Shown here: positions 1-5,532 of the stretch, piece after piece
Position numbering within the stretch: the stretch's first letter is position 1
How the letters are laid out: the number at the start of each line of letters is the position of its first letter
Virus record (IMG/VR): IMGVR_UViG_3300042328_000348
Location: 1-23,566 of that record
From: a virus
Direction: 5' to 3' (one strand)
DNA: 23,566 nt
Translations under genes and position numbers: made by a program
Notes under the pieces: model-generated
What the model was told of the DNA's origin: nothing
Database searches by the model: none
What the model saw: only the letters and a program-made list of their open reading frames with translations

Positions 1-528
1 GCAATTAGTAGATTTTTTCTATTAAATGAATTTATAGATCAGAAACCAGGTAGTAAAAAATTTATTAACAAGTTAATTGATGTTACAGTTGCTACTTTTC
101 CTGCCGATGGAATTCAAACACAATTTAGTGTTGGTGAAAGTATAGGAACGTTATTCAACACATCGGTAAACGGTCTTGTACAAGAGAGGGATACGGATTA
201 TTTTCACGTTGCGTACACATCAAAAATTACATTTTCCGAACCACCACCTGAAGGTAGTTCAATAGCTATAACATATTATAAAGGTAGAAATAGTGTAATT
301 ATCGACACCTATGGTTCCATATTACAAGTTACAACGGAATATTTTACATATAATGGATCAACATTAGAATTTACATTACACAACTCTATCAATAGTATCA
401 TAACTGTAGACATAAACGGTCTATTACAAGAGGAAGGTTCAGGTTTTGATATAACTAGTGACCAAAGAATAACGTTGGGTGGTGCACCTGTAATTGGGTC
501 AAGAATAGGGGTTACGTATCTTTATTAA
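1..528 (+). CDS. C-terminal part of a phage virion (tail fibre/baseplate-type) protein with two beta-rich modules
   Basis: The frame is open from base 1 to a TAA at 526-528, giving 175 residues of a protein that begins outside the window. Most of it is two copies of an approximately 80-residue module. Each copy runs through a pattern like 'FxVG/NGS...VDVNGLLQE...D(F/Y)xI...ITF/TLGGxPxxGSxIxVTYY'. The first copy has VNGLVQERDTDYF and ends at AITYYKG; the second has VDINGLLQEEGSGF and ends at GVTYLY. This pattern is common in phage tail fibre and appendage proteins, where it forms small beta-sandwich modules. That places the protein on the virion surface or tail, but the exact part cannot be named because the N-terminus is missing. 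Its neighbour downstream is on the opposite strand, and the two stop codons overlap. Confidence 0.6.
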   Translation, partial: AISRFFLLNEFIDQKPGSKKFINKLIDVTVATFPADGIQTQFSVGESIGTLFNTSVNGLVQERDTDYFHVAYTSKITFSEPPPEGSSIAITYYKGRNSVIIDTYGSILQVTTEYFTYNGSTLEFTLHNSINSIITVDINGLLQEEGSGFDITSDQRITLGGAPVIGSRIGVTYLY

Positions 529-683
529 TCATCACCATACATGTCCTTCTTTTTTGGTTTACACAAGTCTTCTATAAATTTTTCTAAGACTTTGTAAATT
601 TTTAATCCGTTCTTTTCACAATGGACTTTTAACATCTCGTGATGTTTTTCACTGATTTTTACATTTTTCTGTTTGTTTTCCAT
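525..683 (-). CDS. Small ribbon-helix-helix-like putative DNA-binding protein (52 aa)
   Basis: On the minus strand an ATG at 683-681 opens a 52-residue frame that ends with TAA at 527-525. The protein starts MENKQKNVKISEKHHEML. A short strand (residues 6-11, KNVKIS), a first helix (about 12-26), a Gly turn and a second helix (about 27-41, LKIYKVLEKFIEDL) match the size and layout of ribbon-helix-helix repressors of the Arc/CopG type. A Lys-rich tail follows. Such proteins act as dimers, using the strand to read DNA. It is the only minus-strand gene supported in the window, and its 3' end interlocks with the upstream virion gene within the palindrome TTATTAA. Upstream of its start lies an AT-rich inverted repeat that could be its operator. 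Fold assignment is by pattern only, and a regulatory role for the tail genes is inference. Confidence 0.6.
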   Translation of the reverse strand: MENKQKNVKISEKHHEMLKVHCEKNGLKIYKVLEKFIEDLCKPKKKDMYGDD

Positions 684-705
684 AATGAAAGATAGTTTTA
701 GATAT

Positions 706-729
706 AAAAAGATAATTTACTATCTTTTT
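706..729. repeat. AT-rich inverted repeat between divergent genes
   Basis: AAAAAGATA (706-714) and TATCTTTTT (721-729) are perfect 9-base inverted arms around a 6-base loop. The repeat sits between the minus-strand small gene (start at 683) and the sheath gene (start at 811). GATA-containing steps also recur at 690-694 and 701-704. It could be an operator for the ribbon-helix-helix protein. It could also be a weak terminator, since the right arm ends in a T-run on the plus strand and the left arm gives one on the minus strand. The sequence alone does not decide. Confidence 0.45.
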
Positions 730-765
730 TAAGAAAAGTACGGAAATCTTTGGTAAAAACAAAGA

Positions 766-773
766 TATTTATA
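766..773 (+). promoter_or_regulatory. TATTTATA motif, candidate phage promoter element for the sheath gene
   Basis: TATTTATA lies 38 bases upstream of the sheath ATG, measured from the last base of the motif. The same octamer has exactly the same spacing to the tail tube ATG (3986-3993). Related copies precede the tape measure gene and the small gene at 18388. A late-promoter role is inference. Confidence 0.45.
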
Positions 774-810
774 GAATAACTAATAAAAATAATTAACCAA
801 ACAACAATCG

Positions 811-3690
811 ATGGCAAATTCAAACAGAGTATTCGTTTCTCCAGGTGTCTACACATCTGAGAAGGATCTAACATTCGTGGCTCAAAGTGTCGGAGTAACA
901 ACATTGGGATTAGTAGGTGAAACCTTAAAAGGTCCAGCTTTCGAACCAATTTTAGTAGGAGACTTCGACGAATTCAAAACATACTTTGGCGGTACCTCTC
1001 CAGAAAAATATGGAGACGGATCTAATAACCCAAAATATGAGTTACCTTACGTAGCTAAATCTTATTTACAAGAGTCAAACCAATTATTCGTAACAAGAGT
1101 ACTTGGATTGACTGGATATAAAGCAGGTAAAACATTCGCAATAAAAACATTAGGTGGTATTTCACCAACAGGTGCTACTTGGGATTCAAGTTATAGTACG
1201 TCTGGAAGTACTACTATGTCCGCAACGACCGCAACAATTACCGGAAGTACAATATATGGTGAGTTATCAGGTAAAACTTCAACAGAAGGAGTATCAATAA
1301 CAAGTTATATAGTATCAAATTTTAGTGGTTTTACAACTACAGATGATGGTAAATGGTTTACAATTGGTTTAATGCCTTCAGGTGTAACACTACCTAGTAC
1401 AACATTAGAAGTGGTTTCACCTTTAACAGGTAAGGTATACAGTGAAACACCTAATAATAAAGAATGGTACAATACTTTCTTTAATTCAGGTGCAACAATT
1501 AATCAACTTTATTCATATAAATTTGCTTGGAATTCAGGTACTACTAGATTTGATGTTGTAAAATACACATTTGGTGCTGAGGTTAATACCGATTATGATA
1601 GTATATCTGTGGCAACATTAAGATCAAGAGGTCGTTATGCTTCAGAGATATTAACTTATGAAGTTACGGGCACCACACAAGTTTCATTGGCTGAAGTTAC
1701 AGATATTGAATTAAATCCATTGGGTGAATTTCAAATTAATGTTACAGGATTAACAGGAGGTGCAAAATCATTCAATTGTACTTTAGATACAACGTCAACA
1801 AAATACATTAAAAAAGTATTAGGTTCTGATGTATTTGATAAGTCATATGAAGATTTTCCTCTTTATGTTTATGAATCTTATCCTAACTTAGTTAAATCCG
1901 CTTATGAAAGAGGATTGATTAGAGGTTTAAGTACAACTAAAGTTTTTAATGATGAAGGTTCTAACTTTTTAGGTCAATGGTCAACATCTTTATCTCCAAT
2001 GGTGGTTTCAGAAGTTCGTGGTGGAAAAGTTTCAGATTTATTTGAAGTAATAACAATTTCAGACGGTGAAGGTTCTAACTACCAAGTTAAAATAACAATC
2101 CAAAACATTAATTTAGATTCAGGTGAATTTGACATTGTTGTTCGTGATTTTAACGATACTGATGACAATATGGTTGTTCTTGAAAAATATTCAAGATGTT
2201 CTATGAATCCTGACATGCCAGGTTTTGTTGGTAGAAAAATAGGTACCGCCGATGGTGAGTACGAATTACGTTCAAAATATATAATGTTATCTTTAGCTGA
2301 TAATCATCCATCGGATGCATTCCCTGCAGGATTTAAAGGATTTGTCAATAATGCAAACTTTAGTGGAACAACATTAGGTAGTGTAATTTATAAAACTGAA
2401 TATATCGACGCTGGTGATGTAGTAACATATAACGCAGATGGTACTGAAAATATTGAGTCGGGTGACAAGGTAAAGAAAGTAATGTTAGGATTATCGTCAC
2501 AAGTTGGATTTGATAAGGATTTATTTAAATATAAAGGTACAAGTGGTACAACTGAAACTTTCGGATTCCACTTATCTGTTAATGCTACCGATATTACAGG
2601 AACCACATACCAATGTACACCTTACGATTTAGAAGGTATAACGAAAGGAGCGTTAGAAAATATTGCATATCGTAAATTTACATTTGCAACATGTGGAGGT
2701 ACAGATGGTTGGGATATCTATAGAACGTCAAGAACCAACACCGACGGTTATATATTTGGTAAAACAACTTACAACAATAATAAAACAACCGGTGCGTATA
2801 GTGGGGTGTTTAACGTTGATAATGGAAACTCTGACTATTATGCTTACTTAGATGCTATAAACACATTTGCTAACCCTGAAGCGGTTGATATTAACGTATT
2901 TGCTACTCCAGGTATTAACTTCCGTGATCACAGTTCTTTGGTTAATCAAGCAATTGATATGATTGAGAACGATAGAGCAGATTCATTATACATTATGAAC
3001 TCTCCTAACATTACGGGAACAACCGCAGCGGCTGACGTTGTTGGTGAATTAGATACAGTATCTATCGATTCTAACTATTCGGCAACATATTGGCCTTGGA
3101 TTCAAGTAAGAGATACGGATAATGCAACTCAATTATATATTCCACCAACAGGTGAGGTATTAAAGAATATCGCATTAACTGACAATGTTTCTTATCCTTG
3201 GTTCGCAGTTGCGGGTTATTCAAGAGGTTTGGTAAACGCTATTAAAGCAACCAAAAAATTAACTTTAGACGAAAGAGATGAATTATATAAGAATAGAATC
3301 AACCCAATTGCAACTTTCTCTGATACAGGTACAATTATTTGGGGTAACAAAACACTTCAAGTAAGAGAATCTGCATTGGATAGAATCAACGTAAGAAGAT
3401 TATTATTGAGAGCAAGAAAATTAATTTCAGCAGTTGCGGTAAGATTGTTATTTGAACAAAATGACGAGCAAGTAAGACAAGAGTTCTTAAGATTGGTTAA
3501 CCCTATCTTGGATTCAATTAAAAAGGAAAGAGGTTTGTACGAATTCAAAGTTACTGTTTCTAGTGACCCAGAAGATATTGATGCAAACACATTGAGAGGT
3601 AAAATTTATATTAAACCTACTCGTTCTCTTGAATTTATTGATGTTGAATTTGTAATCACTCCAACAGGAGCCTCATTTGAGAATATCTAA
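811..3690 (+). CDS. Tail sheath protein (T4 gp18-like)
   Basis: The protein forms the contractile sheath around the tail tube. The N-terminus (SPGVYTSEKDLTFV, then TTLGLVGETLKGPAFEP) is the classic sheath start, in which an 'sPGVYt.E' segment is followed by an early beta region. The last 200 residues (NRINPIATFSDTGTIIWGNKTL, then NVRRLLLRARKLISAVAV and a final ITPTGASFENI) match the conserved sheath C-terminal domain that interlocks subunits. At 959 aa it is much longer than T4 gp18 (about 660 aa). The extra length lies mainly between residues 120 and 620, where Ser/Thr/Gly-rich, beta-looking sequence suggests inserted surface domains. The ATG at 811 follows an A-rich leader without a Shine-Dalgarno sequence. 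The gene has its own upstream motif (766-773) and a strong terminator directly after it, so it is probably expressed as a single, highly transcribed unit. Confidence 0.95.
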   Translation: MANSNRVFVSPGVYTSEKDLTFVAQSVGVTTLGLVGETLKGPAFEPILVGDFDEFKTYFGGTSPEKYGDGSNNPKYELPYVAKSYLQESNQLFVTRVLGLTGYKAGKTFAIKTLGGISPTGATWDSSYSTSGSTTMSATTATITGSTIYGELSGKTSTEGVSITSYIVSNFSGFTTTDDGKWFTIGLMPSGVTLPSTTLEVVSPLTGKVYSETPNNKEWYNTFFNSGATINQLYSYKFAWNSGTTRFDVVKYTFGAEVNTDYDSISVATLRSRGRYASEILTYEVTGTTQVSLAEVTDIELNPLGEFQINVTGLTGGAKSFNCTLDTTSTKYIKKVLGSDVFDKSYEDFPLYVYESYPNLVKSAYERGLIRGLSTTKVFNDEGSNFLGQWSTSLSPMVVSEVRGGKVSDLFEVITISDGEGSNYQVKITIQNINLDSGEFDIVVRDFNDTDDNMVVLEKYSRCSMNPDMPGFVGRKIGTADGEYELRSKYIMLSLADNHPSDAFPAGFKGFVNNANFSGTTLGSVIYKTEYIDAGDVVTYNADGTENIESGDKVKKVMLGLSSQVGFDKDLFKYKGTSGTTETFGFHLSVNATDITGTTYQCTPYDLEGITKGALENIAYRKFTFATCGGTDGWDIYRTSRTNTDGYIFGKTTYNNNKTTGAYSGVFNVDNGNSDYYAYLDAINTFANPEAVDINVFATPGINFRDHSSLVNQAIDMIENDRADSLYIMNSPNITGTTAAADVVGELDTVSIDSNYSATYWPWIQVRDTDNATQLYIPPTGEVLKNIALTDNVSYPWFAVAGYSRGLVNAIKATKKLTLDERDELYKNRINPIATFSDTGTIIWGNKTLQVRESALDRINVRRLLLRARKLISAVAVRLLFEQNDEQVRQEFLRLVNPILDSIKKERGLYEFKVTVSSDPEDIDANTLRGKIYIKPTRSLEFIDVEFVITPTGASFENI

Positions 3691-3711
3691 TCTAAAAGGA
3701 GATATAAAAAT

Positions 3712-3744
3712 AGGAAGGGGGTCTTTGGACCTCCTTCTTTATTT
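3712..3744 (+). terminator. Rho-independent terminator after the tail sheath gene
   Basis: A hairpin with arms 3712-3723 and 3728-3739 (core GGAAGGGGGTC against GACCTCCTTC) has a TTTG loop. It forms about 12 pairs including two G-T wobbles. The T-rich stretch TTTATTT at 3738-3744 follows. It lies 22 bases after the sheath stop. Confidence 0.88.
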
Positions 3745-3766
3745 GTGGAACGTTCCACGTGGAACC
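3745..3766. promoter_or_regulatory. parS-like double palindrome
   Basis: Three alternating 7-base half-sites run back to back: GTGGAAC (3745-3751), GTTCCAC (3752-3758) and GTGGAAC (3759-3765). They form two overlapping perfect 14-base palindromes, GTGGAACGTTCCAC and GTTCCACGTGGAAC. The second is the core of the bacterial chromosomal parS site (consensus TGTTNCACGTGNAACA), missing only the outer T and A. It starts immediately after the T-tract of the sheath terminator. ParB binding is inference. A second short terminator stem (GTTCC-ACGT-GGAAC followed by CTTTT) is the main alternative. Confidence 0.6.
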
Positions 3767-3798
3767 TTTTGTATAATGATTGGATTATTTTACTGCAC

Positions 3799-3906
3799 CC
3801 AGTATATGCTAGTATAATCTAGAACTGGTTATACTAGTATTTATTTAATATTGAATAAATTATTAAAAACTAGATATATTATTTATTACTGGAACTAGAA
3901 TACTGG
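3799..3906 (+). other. Foldable multi-stem region in the 340-bp spacer, candidate structured RNA
   Basis: This is the core of the only long gene-free stretch in the window (3691-4030). CCAGTAT (3799-3805) pairs with ATACTGG (3900-3906) and would close the structure. Directly inside, 3806-3817 pairs with 3829-3840 (core CTAGTATAA with TTATACTAG, one G-T wobble, 11-base loop). Next, TTTAATA (3844-3850) pairs with TATTAAA (3861-3867). The outline is a multi-branch junction with five CTAG tetranucleotides. A TATAAT box lies upstream at 3772-3777. No convincing gene is present, only a 13-codon frame at 3776-3817. I do not recognise a known RNA family. Strand is assumed from the neighbouring genes. 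Confidence 0.4.
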
Positions 3907-3985
3907 AGGGTTTGTAAAAAACTACGAAAAATAATTGATAAAATCAAGTACCTAACCAAAAATAAATTTATTTCCAAATAACACA

Positions 3986-4006
3986 TATTTATAAGAAGTA
4001 TAAAAT
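3986..4006 (+). promoter_or_regulatory. TATTTATA plus TATAAAAT motif upstream of the tail tube gene
   Basis: TATTTATA (3986-3993) is followed after five bases by TATAAAAT (3999-4006). The octamer ends 38 bases before the tube ATG, exactly as in front of the sheath gene. A similar two-part arrangement occurs before the gene at 18388. It is a candidate late promoter. Confidence 0.45.
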
Positions 4007-4030
4007 AACAAAAAATTTAACAAATACAAA

Positions 4031-4519
4031 ATGGCAGATTTACTAATGAAAATGCCGGTTCCCTACGAACCGAAAAGACAGAACAGATTTATTCTTAGAT
4101 TCCCTTCATCTTTGGGAATTAACGAATGGTATGTATCTTCAACAAAAAGACCTTCAGCTAAAATTAACTCAACAGAGATTCCTTTCTTGAATACTTCAAC
4201 TTATGTTGCTGGTAGATTCACTTGGGAAGAAATGAGTGTTACTTTTAAAGACCCGATTGGTCCTTCAGCTTCTCAAGCGTTAATGGAATGGTTCCGTTTA
4301 CATGCGGAATCAGTAACAGGTAGAATGGGATATGCTGCCGGATACAAAAAAGACATTGAACTTGAAATGCTTGACCCAACAGGAGTTGTTGTTGAAAAAT
4401 GGATTATCCAAGGTTGTTTCTTAACAAGTTTAAACTTTGGTGATTTAGATTACAACAACGATGCTTTAGCTCAAATTACTTGTAACTTGAGAATGGACCG
4501 TTGTATCCAAGTATACTAA
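4031..4519 (+). CDS. Tail tube protein (T4 gp19-like)
   Basis: The protein polymerises into the inner tube through which DNA passes. It is 162 aa, close to T4 gp19 (163 aa). Recognisable features are the start (MKMPVPYEPKRQNRFILRFP), the edge segment SSTKRPSAKINSTEIPFLN, a beta hairpin around FTWEEMSVTFKDPIG, and the closing strands GCFLTSLNFGDLDYNNDAL and ITCNLRMDRCIQVY. These follow the tube fold shared by T4 gp19 and type VI secretion Hcp. The gene stands alone between the spacer and a strong terminator and has its own upstream motif, as expected for a protein needed in many copies. The leader before the ATG (AACAAATACAAA) has no Shine-Dalgarno sequence. Confidence 0.95.
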   Translation: MADLLMKMPVPYEPKRQNRFILRFPSSLGINEWYVSSTKRPSAKINSTEIPFLNTSTYVAGRFTWEEMSVTFKDPIGPSASQALMEWFRLHAESVTGRMGYAAGYKKDIELEMLDPTGVVVEKWIIQGCFLTSLNFGDLDYNNDALAQITCNLRMDRCIQVY

Positions 4520-4537
4520 TAGTTTCTATTTAATATT

Positions 4538-4588
4538 AAAACCGATAATCAAATTAGTAAATCTGTCTAATGGGTTGTCGGTTTTTTT
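4538..4588 (+). terminator. Terminator after the tail tube gene
   Basis: AAAACCGATAA (4538-4548) pairs with TTGTCGGTTTT (4575-4585) with one T-G wobble. An inner stem ATTAG (4553-4557) with CTAAT (4567-4571) extends the hairpin. The T-run at 4582-4588 completes a rho-independent terminator. Confidence 0.88.
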
Positions 4589-4632
4589 ATGCAAAAACTT
4601 TACTTTAATCTACTTATAGTTTAAATTGTACT

Positions 4633-5382
4633 ATGGAAGAATTTAGAATTGACCCCAACATTGCTTATGACGTAGTTGAATTACCAAGTAGAGGTATTCA
4701 TTATACAAATAACAAAAAATCGGTAAGAATCGCATACTTAACCGCCGCAGATGAGAATATCTTATCATCCCCAAGTTTAATTGCAACTAATAAAGTTGTT
4801 GATGAATTACTAAAAAGAAAAATTTTAGATAAAGATTTACCTATCGATGATTTGGTTGAGGAGGATAGACAAGCGATTTTAATATTCTTAAGAAATACCT
4901 CATTTGGTAGTGATTATAAAGTTACATCAACAGACCCAAAAACAGGAGAACAGTTTGATTTTGAATTAGATTTATCAACAGTAAAAACAAAAGACTTTAA
5001 ATTAGTTGCAGATTCAAATGGTGAATATTCTTATTTCATGGAAAAATCAAAATTAGATATCACATTTAATTTTTTAAATAAGAAACAAGAAAAGGAAATA
5101 GACGCAATTAGAGATAGTTGGAACGGTAACGGAGTGGCTCCAATTATCACTAAACAACTTGAAATGATGATTAAATCGGTCGCGGGCAATAAAGACCTAA
5201 TGAATATTAGAAACTTTGTTGAGAACATGCCGATTAAGGACTCACAAGATTTTAGAAAATTTATCAACGAAAATAAACCGGGGTTAGACTTAACCCAAAC
5301 AGCAATCACCCCGTCAGGAGACACAATCCAAGTTGAAATTGGATTCGGGGTTGAGTTTTTTCGTCCTTTCTACGGATTATAA
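4633..5382 (+). CDS. Tail assembly chaperone, N-terminal part (T4 gp26-like, TAC-N)
   Basis: This 249-aa protein resembles the T4 gp26 family. It was long called a baseplate hub subunit, but published comparative work has reinterpreted T4 gp26 and gp51 as tail assembly chaperones. Such chaperones bind the tape measure protein during tail assembly. Visible features are the opening (DVVELPSRGIHYTNNK, then VRIAYLTAADENIL), which is the typical 'LPSrG..Y.......v.v..lta.dE.iL' start of phage tail chaperones, and a helical C-terminal half (NKKQEKEIDAIRDSW). Its place between the tube and tape measure genes is the standard chaperone position. The C-terminus overlaps, in another frame, a short open frame that looks like the matching C-terminal domain. 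A TACTTATA element lies at 4611-4618. Family assignment is good; the binding role is inferred from family and position. Confidence 0.8.
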   Translation: MEEFRIDPNIAYDVVELPSRGIHYTNNKKSVRIAYLTAADENILSSPSLIATNKVVDELLKRKILDKDLPIDDLVEEDRQAILIFLRNTSFGSDYKVTSTDPKTGEQFDFELDLSTVKTKDFKLVADSNGEYSYFMEKSKLDITFNFLNKKQEKEIDAIRDSWNGNGVAPIITKQLEMMIKSVAGNKDLMNIRNFVENMPIKDSQDFRKFINENKPGLDLTQTAITPSGDTIQVEIGFGVEFFRPFYGL

Positions 5383-5515
5383 AAAGGGACAGTTAGACGA
5401 GATTTTATTTTTAGTTAAAAGAGGATTCTCATATGGAGATATCCTTTCTATGCCCGTCTATATCAGACGTTATTATATACAATATTTAATATCATTAGAA
5501 AATGGAAATAATTAA
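5333..5515 (+). CDS. Tail assembly chaperone, C-terminal extension (T4 gp51-like, TAC-C), reached by frameshift
   Basis: This frame is shifted +1 against the preceding chaperone gene. It is open from 5294 (just after a TAA at 5291-5293) to a TAA at 5513-5515, and overlaps the upstream gene up to its stop at 5382. The overlap contains no ATG. The only possible starts are TTG codons at 5333, 5339 and 5351, and the first ATG (5450) would leave about 20 codons. The unique part reads DEILFLVKRGFSYGDILSMP and then YIRRYYIQYL. This matches the short helical C-terminal domain of phage chaperones, in which 'FSw.dv..MP...R.wy...l' is typical. I therefore read it as the C-terminal half of a fusion of about 293 aa with the upstream protein, not a separate gene. 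Independent initiation at a TTG cannot be excluded. Confidence 0.7.
   Translation: MKLDSGLSFFVLSTDYKKGQLDEILFLVKRGFSYGDILSMPVYIRRYYIQYLISLENGNN
5347..5362 (+). other. Candidate programmed frameshift site in the chaperone overlap
   Basis: In the upstream frame the bases read GGG GTT GAG TTT TTT CGT. At TTT C (5359-5362) a Phe tRNA could move +1 from TTT to TTC. At GGG G (5347-5350) a Gly tRNA could re-pair perfectly after a +1 move. The T6 run (5356-5361) would also allow a -2 shift, the mode reported for phage Mu. All three lead into the open C-terminal frame. Either +1 option gives about 293 aa and the -2 option one more. Which one operates cannot be told from sequence. Confidence 0.5.
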
Positions 5516-5520
5516 ACATC

Positions 5521-5528
5521 TATTTATA
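5521..5528 (+). promoter_or_regulatory. TATTTATA motif before the tape measure gene
   Basis: This is an exact copy of the octamer found before the sheath and tube genes, but it ends only 5 bases before the ATG. At this spacing a transcript starting downstream would be nearly leaderless or start inside the gene, so the site may be a chance match in AT-rich DNA. Confidence 0.2.
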
Positions 5529-5532
5529 TGAT

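Noticed and set aside
698-949. Minus-strand open frame of 83 codons across the start of the sheath gene
   Set aside because: It overlaps the N-terminal sheath coding region and has a low-complexity, AT-driven composition. It resembles no family.
3776-3817. 13-codon frame (MIGLFYCTQYMLV) in the spacer as a leader peptide
   Set aside because: It is very short, lacks any supporting signal, and lies in a region better explained by RNA pairing.
5333-5335. TTG as an independent start for the short chaperone frame
   Set aside because: No ATG or GTG is present in the overlap, and all confident genes here start with ATG. The family commonly uses frameshifting. It is kept only as an alternative.
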